Source: Segatella paludivivens DSM 17968 = JCM 13650 (lineage in GTDB: Bacteria; Bacteroidota; Bacteroidia; Bacteroidales; Bacteroidaceae). From it: a stretch of DNA of 64,000 nt. Numbering within the stretch: the stretch's first letter is position 1; each line of letters opens with the position of its first letter. The position numbers were made by a program, and so were the translations under genes. The notes beneath the pieces were generated by a model, which saw only the letters and a program-made list of their open reading frames with translations, ran no database searches and was not told where the DNA came from. Location of the stretch: assembly GCF_000373185.1 (NCBI RefSeq), contig NZ_KB890627.1:62001-126000 (forward strand). Direction: 5' to 3'. This document shows, one piece after another, positions 44,107 to 53,215 of the stretch.

Positions 44107-45105
44107 TTATTCGTGTGTAATATTACCTTTACAGTTTTTTATACGATTGTTAAGGAAACGTCTAATTCTTTTTTCCCATTTTGCATCATGATAAAATCTT
44201 TCAATCATTAACTTTTCTCTTAGTACTGATTGTTTGTCTCTTATAATATTTGTTTCATAATCAGATAATTTAAATACATATGTTGCATTTTTTGAGTACA
44301 TCGTTTCTAATAATATGATATCTAAATTACTAAAACCAAAAACTATATATCCAAAGAAATTGTTTGGACCTTTCCCTCTTATGTCAGGCTCATAATCTTT
44401 TAGTATATTTAGTCTTTTTTGAAAAGCCTTTTGTTCTTGATTATCTTTCACATAATGACTTGATATGCGTACTACCTCTTCAAAATTTTCAGCCACATCC
44501 AATGTCCCTTTTGGGAGTAATTCCATGTCAAATCTTTTATTAAAATGAATTGCGGGTTCTAGTTTAGATGTTAATATTTCAAAACTGTTAAATATTTCAC
44601 AAGATAGATTTATAACATGAGTATTTTTCATGTTGTTTTCTGTGTCATTTATATATACTAGAGGGATTGATGATGCAACAACTTTCTGACCATGCTCATT
44701 CGTCTTAAAAGTAAATTCTATGTTATATTTATGTAGTAATACTTTGGCATAGATATAAAAGTCTCTGTAATAGCTAACATGAGTGCCATCTTTAGTAGTA
44801 TATTCAATATGTTTTGTGTTAATGATTTTTTCTTCAGGTTGTTTTCGTACAAATTTTCCATTTATATTATTCTTTGAAACTGTTTTTCTTGCTTTTGGAG
44901 TAAATGTTACATTATCAACAAAATCCTTAGGCAATCCATATTTATCCAAATAAGGACTCTTAATATAGTCTTCATATAGTAAGCCTACATAAAAAGTCTC
45001 CCCTTCGTCAAGGAGTGCAGATAAATACTTGTTAGAATTTAGAATTCTTACGTGTTTTTTTTCCACAGAATCATTTAGCTGATTCTCATAGTGATCATTT
45101 TTCAT
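44107..45105 (-). CDS. Hypothetical protein in AT-rich accessory region
   Basis: A 332-residue basic cytoplasmic protein without signal or membrane span. I recognise no domain. The C-terminal 100 residues (NFFGYIVFGFSNLDIILLET, then YSKNATYVFKLSD, then KWEKRIRRFLNNRI) have the look of a C-terminal module I associate with accessory and defence-type ORFs (leucine-rich strand, NATYVF, then W..RI..FL), which is a weak recollection. Base composition is more AT-rich than the flanking metabolic genes. It sits alone after element B. Confidence 0.7.
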   Translation of the reverse strand: MKNDHYENQLNDSVEKKHVRILNSNKYLSALLDEGETFYVGLLYEDYIKSPYLDKYGLPKDFVDNVTFTPKARKTVSKNNINGKFVRKQPEEKIINTKHIEYTTKDGTHVSYYRDFYIYAKVLLHKYNIEFTFKTNEHGQKVVASSIPLVYINDTENNMKNTHVINLSCEIFNSFEILTSKLEPAIHFNKRFDMELLPKGTLDVAENFEEVVRISSHYVKDNQEQKAFQKRLNILKDYEPDIRGKGPNNFFGYIVFGFSNLDIILLETMYSKNATYVFKLSDYETNIIRDKQSVLREKLMIERFYHDAKWEKRIRRFLNNRIKNCKGNITHE

Positions 45106-45639
45106 TTTTTAAAATTTTAGTTTTTGATGCTGTAATATTTATTATAGCACTATTATTAGCTGACGATATCCTAACAACGATTAATCGTCTTTACTATAGT
45201 TGTCAATTTTTAGTATATATTTCTAGCTAAACAATATGAATGGTATTTTTAAACTTGGTAGTATTGATATTTTTTAAATCAAAATTCTCTGCCCAATTTT
45301 TAGCAGTATATTCTGGTATTTGTATTCTTTATGGTGTAAAAATAATATATATATTCTAAATATTCAAGGATGTTATCACTATAAAGCAGTATATTTTCGT
45401 TAATTAAATGTAATTTAATTACATTTATGTATATTAACTTAACTCGTTTCGTTTTCATGATAAAGCGTTTTCTAAATTTATATTAGCTTTATATTATTTT
45501 TTTAAAATCAACATTTTGCTTACTTGTCATCATCGAGTAGATGTTACTATAATTGGTTGATTAAAGTGTGATTATTAGCTATAATAAAAAATAATTTGTA
45601 GTATTAATAAATTTTATTGTTTTAGTTATAATAAATTAT
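45106..45639. other. AT-rich gene-free stretch
   Basis: About 530 bases of very AT-rich sequence with no credible reading frame. It contains short runs such as TAATTTAATTACATTTA around 45408-45426, which are low complexity. I see no repeat or RNA structure that I would defend. Confidence 0.5.
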
Positions 45640-45647
45640 TAACTTTG
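45640..45647 (+). promoter_or_regulatory. Promoter of decayed ORF/hypothetical gene pair
   Basis: TAACTTTG with an ATTGTTTTAG segment about 20 bases upstream. It precedes the decayed frame at 45674 and the gene at 45898. Confidence 0.5.
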
Positions 45648-45673
45648 CATAAAACAAAAATACGATTCGATAA

Positions 45674-45898
45674 AAAGGCAATGGAATATTGGTCGAACCT
45701 TCCTCTGTGATACCAAAAAAAATAGATAAGTTTAAAATAGTGTTTGGTTGCAATAATTTGATGTAGTTTATGGTATCCATATAAAATGACAGAATTGAAT
45801 GGAGATATTAATATGGCAAGAGATATCTTCATCCCATCAACCAAGATGCTATTAATACACTTGCCGAGTTTGAAGAGAGAAATAAAAGAGTGAAATAA
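45674..45898 (+). pseudogene. Decayed ORF with three in-frame stops, coupled to next gene
   Basis: One continuous frame of 75 codons reads protein-like but has TAG, TAA and TAA inside: VIPKKIDKFKIVFGCNNLM, stop, FMVSI, stop, NDRIEWRY, stop, YGKRYLHPINQDAINTLAEF, EERNKRVK and a final TAA. The last TAA shares a base with the ATG of the next gene (TAATG), a typical coupled junction. Each internal stop is one C-to-T change from a Gln codon. It is likely a gene inactivated by point mutations; the family is unknown. Confidence 0.5.
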
Positions 45899-47385
45899 TG
45901 TCAGATACCAAACCAACATCAAGGGAAACGATTGCCAATCTTGTCGCTAATTCAGGATTGACTATAGATGATTTGTATAAAGCATTAAAGAGCGAATTAG
46001 TTGTTCGTTCTTTGATGGATGAGCAAACACCTGTATTATATGTCTTGACTCAAGACTTACAGAATAGCATTAAGTTTATATTGATGGATATGGGTGCTTC
46101 GTGTAAAGCTGAATTCTCTGTAAACAATCTATATGAGAAGCGATTTCATATGAAGAATATACAGGCTTCAATATCTGAAGGCTATAAATTGCTGTACAAT
46201 TTTGGCAAACTAAGAAAAAAATCCTTGTGGAAAAAACTGATGAAACAAGTACATGAAGACGGTAATTCAGATTTGATAACTGAAGGATTGGGCATAGAAC
46301 AGAAATTAGAAGTCTTTGGCAATACAGAGATAGACCAGAAATTGCGAAACTTAACTCTTCACTACGATAATGAGATGATAGAGGTCTACAAAAGCACAGT
46401 ATTAGTCGACAGTGAGGAGAAAACGATGACGAAGTTTCTTAGTTTTTGGGGCATTCTGCAAGATGTGAAATTATATACCGATAAAATCGATGAATACTGT
46501 CTCTCAAAAACAGGTATTCATAAGCCATCTCCTTCATTCCCTATAATGCTTGGCATTAACGATTTCCATAAGACAGTGTGTCAGCTTATCAATAAGGATG
46601 GTAAATTAGAGAATATTTTCGATAATTTGCCAAAAGAAGCTGTTGAGAGCATAGATTTAATAGCAGAACAATGGAATGGTACTAAAAGAGTTGAGGATTA
46701 CATTCGCAACAATGTACCATCAATTGGTGTTATTCCCGAAATCGGACATGTTCAGGTATTGGCAAATATTCAGTTGTTGCTGAGATTTATGATGCTTGAT
46801 ATGGTAGCAATAGTTGATGCTTATCTAAAATCATCATCTGATATAGAGTATGCCCTTAATCTCCGCAGAGTATGCGTAACAAAGGTGTCTACAATGGTGC
46901 ATCTATATGGATATACCTCTGATGAACATGAACAATCAATCTGGAAGAGTATCGAAGATATGATACCAAATGGATCCTCTGAACTTCTTCTTCAGAGTAA
47001 GAAGATTAGTGATTTATTGGAAAAGATAGTATTCCAATCCAATGATAAAGATTTAAGGGCAACTTTCGTGCATCTGTTTGATAACTCAAAAGTTTGTTCT
47101 GACTTAGCAAATGTTGTAAGTGCTATTGAAGGGATAAATCCAATAACTCTAGTTGCTGACATCCAACTGCTTCTTGGCGTATATAAGGTCATGATGCAAT
47201 TTTCTACAATTCTCATGAATGTGCTAGCTGAAGAAGCACATCAGAAGAGTATACAAAGTAGTAGAGCTCTGGATAATCAGATAGATGAATATATCCGCAG
47301 ATTCGAGGAGAGCCAGTTACCTGATGATCAAAAAAAACAGTTAGTTAATATGATGGAGGAGATGAAGAAAAAATATAATATTTGA
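45898..47385 (+). CDS. Large all-alpha hypothetical protein
   Basis: A 495-residue protein predicted almost wholly helical, with no signal or transmembrane segment. Residues 8-45 look like a small helix-turn-helix (RETIANLVANSGLTIDDLYK). The rest is repeated long amphipathic helices (for example NIQLLLRFMMLDMVAIVDAY near 288; LVADIQLLLGVYKVMMQFST near 419), with an acidic-basic coiled end. I recognise no family. It follows the decayed frame with overlapping stop/start, so it was once the second gene of an operon. Confidence 0.75.
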   Translation: MSDTKPTSRETIANLVANSGLTIDDLYKALKSELVVRSLMDEQTPVLYVLTQDLQNSIKFILMDMGASCKAEFSVNNLYEKRFHMKNIQASISEGYKLLYNFGKLRKKSLWKKLMKQVHEDGNSDLITEGLGIEQKLEVFGNTEIDQKLRNLTLHYDNEMIEVYKSTVLVDSEEKTMTKFLSFWGILQDVKLYTDKIDEYCLSKTGIHKPSPSFPIMLGINDFHKTVCQLINKDGKLENIFDNLPKEAVESIDLIAEQWNGTKRVEDYIRNNVPSIGVIPEIGHVQVLANIQLLLRFMMLDMVAIVDAYLKSSSDIEYALNLRRVCVTKVSTMVHLYGYTSDEHEQSIWKSIEDMIPNGSSELLLQSKKISDLLEKIVFQSNDKDLRATFVHLFDNSKVCSDLANVVSAIEGINPITLVADIQLLLGVYKVMMQFSTILMNVLAEEAHQKSIQSSRALDNQIDEYIRRFEESQLPDDQKKQLVNMMEEMKKKYNI

Positions 47386-47561
47386 TGATATGATATTACA
47401 TCTATTACTAATTTTTTATTGTCATGCAATTATCATTAAGTCCTGCCATTTTCCCTATCGAATTCGAGTGGAGTAAAATTCTGATTGTATAGGCTATCAA
47501 AAATTCCCAAATATTGGCTCTGTTTGTATACTTGCGAATTTCACGATGCTTAAAAAATGCT

Positions 47562-47893
47562 TATCTTTGCACCCAGCAAAGAAAGTCAATAGATTACAAA
47601 TAAATATTATCAATATTTCAACCATCAGGAATATAGGATTATTTTGAGTTTACCGATTACTCAAATTTGGTAAGTTATTATGTATTTTGCCTTCAGGAGA
47701 AGTCTGATATGCCTACATATCTAAAGTCTTTATCCTTGGGTCCAAGGCATCTGCTCAGAAATAACAATAACATAAATTTCTGTCCGTGATTGCGACTATA
47801 CTGTTTATTTAAAATTAAACACAGATTTATTGTCACACAAGATAGCAATTGTATGGATATAAAAATCCCCGGTTGCATGATGCAGCCGGGTAT
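47562..47893 (+). ncRNA. Candidate non-coding RNA (rod-like, 6S-like shape)
   Basis: A -7 box TATCTTTG (47562-47569) opens a stretch of about 315 bases without a credible frame, ending at a GC-rich hairpin CCCGG-TTGCATGATGCAG-CCGGG (47868-47890). In between, AAATTT...TTATTATGT...GCC (about 47668-47692) can pair with GGC...AATAACATAAATTT (about 47747-47778), giving a long interrupted rod as in 6S RNA. The family assignment is only shape-based. The minus-strand frame at 47693-47878 looks like chance. Confidence 0.35.
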
Positions 47894-48094
47894 TTAAGAT
47901 TCATTTAAATATTGTTCATTACAATATACTAACCCAACTTTGACCTGTGTTACTTAATATTTGATGAATAAATAATGTGACTCACTCATATTCAGTATAT
48001 GCATCCTTGTATGCAAATATTGTAAACCGTAATATTTTGTAAAAGCTATTACTGATTATCAGATGCTTACGAGCCAGCATGGGGCAAACTTGGG

Positions 48095-48931
48095 TTAAAA
48101 TTCAGGTGGAAGTGCATTCAACTGTACTTTGCTGAACACCGGTCCGTCTTTGCAAACAAACATCGGGCCTACATTGCATCGTCCACATTTGCCAATGCCA
48201 CACTTCATGCGATTTTCAAGAGTGGTATATATGTTCTCATCCTTGAATCCGAGTTTCTCGAGTACAGGGAATGTAAACTTGATCATGATAGGAGGTCCAC
48301 AGACAATAGCGATGGCATTGTCACTGCTTGGAGCTACCTCACCTAATACATTAGGAGTAAATCCAACTTTTCCTTTCCAGTCGGGCGTTTCACCACCCGG
48401 ATCTACTGTGGCAAAGAGATTAACGTCAGGACGCTCTTCCCATTCCTTCAGTTCTTCTTTGTATACAAGGTCGTTCACTGTCTTGGCACCATAAACGATA
48501 GTTACATCGCCAAACTCATCCCTGCGATCAAGCACATTGTCTATCACTGCACGCATAGGAGGAAGAGCTATGCCACCGGCTACGAAAACAAGATTCTTAC
48601 CTTTCCATTCATCAAGAGGAAAAGAGTTGCCAAGTGGAGCACGTACTCCCATCGTCATGCCTTCTTCCAGTCGATCAAGCCCTGATGTTACACGACCTGC
48701 CTTACGAAAAGTACACTCGATATACCCTTTGCGGGTAGGGGCGGAAGCTATACAAAAAGTGCATTCGCCCTCACCAAAAGCCGAATATTCTGCGAAGTTA
48801 CCTGCTTTGAATTCAAATTTATTGCCTTCTTCTTCATTCTGAAAACGTAGGCGCAATGTCTTTACCCCGGGAGCCTCGACTGTTATCTTGTCGACTACCA
48901 TCACATAAGGTATGTATATATTATTACTCAT
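48095..48931 (-). CDS. flxA: FAD/NAD(P)-binding subunit (FlxA-like) of HdrABC-FlxABCD complex
   Basis: A 278-residue ferredoxin-NADP-reductase-fold protein: FAD region EFKAGNFAEYSAFGEGE and VRAPLGNSFPLDEW, NAD-binding FVAGGIALPPMRAVIDNVL near 118 and a C-terminal cysteine cluster (MKCGIGKCGRCNVG near 242) as in PyrK/sulfhydrogenase gamma subunits, probably 2Fe-2S. The start is ATG 48931, overlapping the upstream stop by 8 bases; a TTG three codons earlier is less likely. It would oxidise or reduce NAD(P)(H) for the complex. Confidence 0.85.
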   Translation of the reverse strand: MSNNIYIPYVMVVDKITVEAPGVKTLRLRFQNEEEGNKFEFKAGNFAEYSAFGEGECTFCIASAPTRKGYIECTFRKAGRVTSGLDRLEEGMTMGVRAPLGNSFPLDEWKGKNLVFVAGGIALPPMRAVIDNVLDRRDEFGDVTIVYGAKTVNDLVYKEELKEWEERPDVNLFATVDPGGETPDWKGKVGFTPNVLGEVAPSSDNAIAIVCGPPIMIKFTFPVLEKLGFKDENIYTTLENRMKCGIGKCGRCNVGPMFVCKDGPVFSKVQLNALPPEF

Positions 48932-49943
48932 TGTTTGCAATATTTGTTAGATGTTCTGCAATGTTCATATCTACCGGACAAGCACGCGAGCAACGACCGC
49001 AGCCTGTGCAACCGTATATATCAAGACGGTCGGGCATGTAAGAAAATTTGTGCATTACACGCTGACGCCAGCGTGTGGCCTGCGTAGGACGTGGGTTATG
49101 ACCTGATGTATGTTGTGTGAAGAGTGTGAATCCACATGAGTCCCAACAGCGTACGCGGCGACCGTGATTGCCATGGGCACCTTCTTGTATGTCGAAGCAG
49201 GCACATGTAGGACAGACAAAAGCGCAGGCTCCACATCCAAGACAACGCTCAGACTGGGCTTTCCATATAGGACTTTCGAAGGATTTTGCCAGTTTCTCGT
49301 GTATTTGTTCGCGTGTAAACCTTACTGGTATTTTAGCCAATACAGACTCTTTGTCAATGCTGTCGTCAGCTTTAGTAAAGCAATCCTTGCATAAGTCTAT
49401 TAGTTTCTGACCTTTGTCTGTAAGTACTTCTACCAAAGTTTCTTTATCATTGATTTTGGTGAGCATAATGTCACTGCCGGCTGTATTACCAGGTCCACCA
49501 CCTACAGATGTGCAGAAGCAGCATCCGTCAGCTTTATCGCATGCGAAAGAAACAACAACAAGGCGTGAGAAACGCTCGTTGTAAAGTTTGTCTTTATAGT
49601 CCCAATTGAATATTTTGGTAAGTGGACCGAAGCCAACTGCATCACACGGACGTGCACGCCAAATGACGGTGTCAAGGAAGTTCTCTTCAGCGACATCATA
49701 TATTTTTGTATCAGTACCCTGTTTTTCATAAGCAAAAAGAGTCTCTGTATTAGGAAAAGCTGACGCCTTAACAGATGATGTAGTGGTAATAACATCGTAT
49801 GCTACACTACCTGCATCTTTTATCTCTTTGAATTCAGCTTTGCTGCCGGTTTTGACCGGGGCAAGTACGCGTGGTACTGTCTCTATTATTTTAGCGAGCC
49901 ATGTATGTATCTGGTCCGATTTTATTATAAGTCTTTCCATCAT
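48924..49943 (-). CDS. 4Fe-4S dicluster subunit (FlxB/FlxC-like)
   Basis: A 339-residue protein started at ATG 49943, right after the previous stop. The N-terminal two thirds resembles the beta subunit of sulfhydrogenases/AsrA (PCDAVGFGPLTKIF; CFCTSVGGGPGNTAGSDIML). Two 4Fe-4S motifs follow: CLGCGACAFVCPTCAC near 238 and CTGCGRCSRACPVDMN near 311. It relays electrons between the FlxA flavin and the Hdr part. Which of FlxB or FlxC it equals cannot be settled from the sequence alone. Confidence 0.83.
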   Translation of the reverse strand: MMERLIIKSDQIHTWLAKIIETVPRVLAPVKTGSKAEFKEIKDAGSVAYDVITTTSSVKASAFPNTETLFAYEKQGTDTKIYDVAEENFLDTVIWRARPCDAVGFGPLTKIFNWDYKDKLYNERFSRLVVVSFACDKADGCCFCTSVGGGPGNTAGSDIMLTKINDKETLVEVLTDKGQKLIDLCKDCFTKADDSIDKESVLAKIPVRFTREQIHEKLAKSFESPIWKAQSERCLGCGACAFVCPTCACFDIQEGAHGNHGRRVRCWDSCGFTLFTQHTSGHNPRPTQATRWRQRVMHKFSYMPDRLDIYGCTGCGRCSRACPVDMNIAEHLTNIANNE

Positions 49944-49944
49944 A

Positions 49945-50727
49945 TCATTTAATAAAGTTTTCTTTATCATTTACGTTATATGTAGACAGTACACTTCCGT
50001 CTTTCCATCCACCAAAAGTATTCTTGATGTCCATACCCATTTTCTTTGTGAGTATGCCGATAGGCAGTTCGAGAGGGCAGGCGGCTGCACATTCTCCGCA
50101 ACCGACACATCTGCCTGACATGTGCATAACACGGTTAATCTGCCACTCCATATTGCTAAGCGGGGCAGCCCATGGCTCTATCCATTGAGGACAGTTGACC
50201 TCTGTGACGCAACGGTTACAGTAGCATAGCGGACAAGCTGCACGGCACGCATAGCAACGCACACACTTTGACAGTTCGCTCTTCCAATAATCCCATCGCT
50301 CACTGCGACTCATCTTATCTATCTTCTCGATGACGGCAAGTACTTTCTCATTGGGCACAGGTTCGTGAGTGTCAACATATTGCTGCATCTCATCTATGCT
50401 GCCGAATGTAATTATATCATCGCCATCTACGGTCATCACTACGAGGTTTTGAAGATTAATCTGATTCTCACGATTCAGTTGGATGACTGTCTTAATTACG
50501 TAATAATTACCCACTACACCAACCTTGTCTTCTCCGATAATCTCTTTCTTTGTAAGGTATACAGCCAGATTGTTACTACATTGATCATTGAATATCAATC
50601 GTTCACAGTCCTCTGGCTTATGACAAAAAGCAGGACGAGGACGCTCTGTGCCCTGCTCGTAACCTATAATCATTTTTACTGTTCCCTCAGAAAGGAGGGT
50701 TGCAGCCTTTTCAGATAATTTACTCAT
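49945..50727 (-). CDS. 4Fe-4S dicluster subunit (FlxC/FlxB-like)
   Basis: A 260-residue cytoplasmic protein. The N-terminus (EGTVKMIIGYEQGTERPRPA) and middle resemble coenzyme-F420-hydrogenase/FrhB-related subunits. Cys motifs are CVRCYACRAACPLCYC near 154 (with CNRC) and CVGCGECAAACPLELP near 206. It is the second iron-sulfur relay of the Flx set. Its ATG overlaps the mvhD-like stop by 8 bases. Confidence 0.83.
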   Translation of the reverse strand: MSKLSEKAATLLSEGTVKMIIGYEQGTERPRPAFCHKPEDCERLIFNDQCSNNLAVYLTKKEIIGEDKVGVVGNYYVIKTVIQLNRENQINLQNLVVMTVDGDDIITFGSIDEMQQYVDTHEPVPNEKVLAVIEKIDKMSRSERWDYWKSELSKCVRCYACRAACPLCYCNRCVTEVNCPQWIEPWAAPLSNMEWQINRVMHMSGRCVGCGECAAACPLELPIGILTKKMGMDIKNTFGGWKDGSVLSTYNVNDKENFIK

Positions 50728-51187
50728 GAATTATTTTTTCCTCCTCTAAGAATTTTGCAGCTTTTTTATATTCAGTATAGGGTCCCATCTCACGTATTTT
50801 GCCTACCGTGTCATTAACGACATCAGCCCATTTGGCACCTTCGGCAGCTGATACCCAAGACCAGCGTATCCTCTCAATGTCAATGCCCATAAAGTCGAGC
50901 ATGTCTCTGAACACCATCCAGCGTCTGCGGGCGTGGAAGTTGCCACTGGTGTAATGGCAGTCGTTAGGATGACATCCTGATATGATGATTCCATCTGCGC
51001 CACCAGCAAAAGCTTTGAGTAGTAGCATGAAGTCGATGCGGCCCGTACACGGGAATCTCACAATCTCTACGTTGGTGGCATATTTGATACGGCTAGTACC
51101 GGTCAAGTCTGCGCCTGCATAAGTACACCAATTGCAAACAAATGCTATGATGCGCGGCTCGAATATATTATTGTTATTTTCTTCCAT
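50720..51187 (-). CDS. flxD: MvhD/FlxD-like electron-transfer subunit
   Basis: A 155-residue MvhD-family protein: FVCNWCTYAGADLTGTSRI at residues 14-32, VRFPCTGRID near 39 and ISGCHPNDCHYTSGN near 68; the cysteines hold a 2Fe-2S cluster that docks to HdrA in methanogens. The length is normal. It links HdrA to the Flx subunits. It starts 12 bases after hdrA. Confidence 0.92.
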   Translation of the reverse strand: MEENNNNIFEPRIIAFVCNWCTYAGADLTGTSRIKYATNVEIVRFPCTGRIDFMLLLKAFAGGADGIIISGCHPNDCHYTSGNFHARRRWMVFRDMLDFMGIDIERIRWSWVSAAEGAKWADVVNDTVGKIREMGPYTEYKKAAKFLEEEKIIHE

Positions 51188-51199
51188 TATAGTGATGCT

Positions 51200-53203
51200 T
51201 TATTTGTTCAATAAGGCTGTAACCTCTGCGAACATCTCCTCATTGGTGTAACCTTGTATGTCAATTGATTTAGAGCGGCAGAAAGAAACACATGTTCCGC
51301 ATCCCTGACAGAGTCCGGGATTGATTTTAGCCACGGTCTTTATTACTTTGCCTGTACGACGGTCTTTAATCTCCTCGTGCTCTATGGCATTGTAAGGACA
51401 TATGGTCTCGCACATAAAGCATCCCACACATGTACTGAACATTGGCGGGGCGCAACGGTTGACAACAGCAACGATGGGCTCGCGAACGAGTGTAGGCTGT
51501 GACAACAGAGATACGGCTTTGACAGCTGCACCAGATGCTGATGCGACTGTCTCTGGTATATCTTTAGGAGCCTGACAGGCACCTGCCAGAAATATTCCGG
51601 CTGTATTTGTTTCTACAGGTTTTAGCTTTGGATGTGCTTCGGCAAAGAAATGATAAGGATCGTAGGAAATGTGCATCTTCTGTGCCAATTCTTCTGCGCC
51701 TTTATTAGCGACACCTGCGGTGGCAAGTACCACCATATCGGCTTCTATCTCAACTGGCTTTGCACCCAAAAGAGTGTCTACACCTTTGACAATGAGTTTA
51801 CCGTTCTTCTCATATACACGGGCTACACGACCGCGTACATAGTTTACATGATCTTCCTCAACAGCGCGCCGTACGAACTCTTCATAGTTTTTACCGCCTG
51901 CACGTACGTCCATATAGAATATTGTAGACTCTCCGTCGTGTACCTTATGCTGATACAGCATGGCATGCTTGGCGGTGTACATACAACAAATCTTTGAGCA
52001 ATAAGGAATACCTTTGGCAGGATCGCGTGAACCGCAACAAGATATGAATACAATTTTCTTTGGTATCTGACCATCCGAAGGGCGACGTATCTCACCAAGA
52101 GTAGGACCGGAAGCGGAAGCAAGACGCTCGAACTGTAATCCGGTAATTACATCTTTATATTTGCCGTAACCATATTCTGGAAAGAAATCTGTCTTCAACA
52201 CATTGAATCCAGTGGTTACAATCACTGCGCCAATATCTTCAGTGATGAATTCATCAGGTTTATCGTATTCTATGGCACCGGTAGGGCAGAACTTCTGACA
52301 TACCTTGCACTTGCCTTTCTGATAATAGTTGCAATGTTCTTTGTCTATGGCCGGTTTGTTAGGCACTGCTTGAGGAAATGGTGTGAAAATAGCGGTACGT
52401 GTGCCAAGACCTTCATTAAATTCACTTGGAATTTTCTTCTGAGGGCACTTAGTGGTACATAGTCCACAACCAGTACATTTATTATAGTCCACACTCTTGG
52501 CTTTCAGACGTATTGTAGCCTTGAAGTTGCCAATAAAACCGTCTAACTTTTCCAGTTCGGCATAAGTATAAAGGGTGATGTTGGGATGCTGGGCTACCTC
52601 TACCATACGGGGCGTAAGAATACATTGAGAACAGTCTAGGGTGGGGAAGGTCTCAGACAACTGTGACATGTGACCGCCTATAGACGGACCTTTCTCGATA
52701 AGTATTACTTTCTGTCCACAGTTGGCAATATCCAGACTGGCCTGTATACCGGCAATACCACCACCTATAACAAGTGCCTTCTTGGTGATGGGTACCTCTA
52801 TCGCATTAAGCGGTTTGTTGCGGCGCACCTTTTCAACTACACCTTTTACTATATCTATAGCCTTAAGCGTAGTAGCTTCACTCTTTTCGTGTACCCATGA
52901 TACATGCTCGCGAAGATTGGCAATCTCGCATAGGTAAGGATTAAGACCCGCCTCGCTACATGCGCGACGAAAAGTAGGTTCGTGCATACGAGGCGAACAA
53001 GATCCTACGACAACACCATCAAGATGATATTCGCGTATGGCATTCTTTATAAGTGATTGTCCCGGGTCGGAACACATATATTTATAGTCGGTAGCAAAGG
53101 CTACTCCCTCCATTTCGGATGCAGATTTAGCAACACGTTCACAATCCACGGTGGCACTGATGTTCTCGCCACAATGACAAATGAAAACTCCTATTTTTGA
53201 CAT
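51200..53203 (-). CDS. hdrA: Heterodisulfide-reductase-like subunit A (FAD, multi 4Fe-4S)
   Basis: A 667-residue HdrA. An N-terminal CHCGENI segment (near 10) is followed by FAD-binding VIGGGIAGIQASLDIA near 146, a TLDCSQCILTPRM cysteine motif near 190, 4Fe-4S motifs CTGCGLCTTKCP near 244 and CNYYQKGKCKVCQKFCP near 300, then C-terminal CVGCFMCETICP near 589 and CQGCGTCVSFCRS near 634. HdrA is the site of flavin-based electron bifurcation in methanogens. The selenocysteine position is not used (no in-frame TGA). Confidence 0.94.
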   Translation of the reverse strand: MSKIGVFICHCGENISATVDCERVAKSASEMEGVAFATDYKYMCSDPGQSLIKNAIREYHLDGVVVGSCSPRMHEPTFRRACSEAGLNPYLCEIANLREHVSWVHEKSEATTLKAIDIVKGVVEKVRRNKPLNAIEVPITKKALVIGGGIAGIQASLDIANCGQKVILIEKGPSIGGHMSQLSETFPTLDCSQCILTPRMVEVAQHPNITLYTYAELEKLDGFIGNFKATIRLKAKSVDYNKCTGCGLCTTKCPQKKIPSEFNEGLGTRTAIFTPFPQAVPNKPAIDKEHCNYYQKGKCKVCQKFCPTGAIEYDKPDEFITEDIGAVIVTTGFNVLKTDFFPEYGYGKYKDVITGLQFERLASASGPTLGEIRRPSDGQIPKKIVFISCCGSRDPAKGIPYCSKICCMYTAKHAMLYQHKVHDGESTIFYMDVRAGGKNYEEFVRRAVEEDHVNYVRGRVARVYEKNGKLIVKGVDTLLGAKPVEIEADMVVLATAGVANKGAEELAQKMHISYDPYHFFAEAHPKLKPVETNTAGIFLAGACQAPKDIPETVASASGAAVKAVSLLSQPTLVREPIVAVVNRCAPPMFSTCVGCFMCETICPYNAIEHEEIKDRRTGKVIKTVAKINPGLCQGCGTCVSFCRSKSIDIQGYTNEEMFAEVTALLNK

Positions 53204-53215
53204 AACATGATTCTT

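Noticed and set aside
45674..45898. Recoded-stop (TAA/TAG as Gln) explanation as the main call
   Set aside because: Neighbouring genes use TAA and TAG as ordinary stops and only a short fragment shows the pattern; decay by mutation is simpler.
45626..45922. Minus-strand 98-codon frame opposite the decayed ORF
   Set aside because: The plus-strand frame with the TAATG junction is more protein-like, and the antisense frame has no promoter.
47693..47878. Minus-strand 61-codon frame
   Set aside because: It begins inside the GC-rich hairpin and lacks a ribosome site; the ncRNA reading is preferred.
51382..52122. Several open frames within hdrA in other frames
   Set aside because: These are shadows of a GC-richer real gene with strong family motifs in its own frame.
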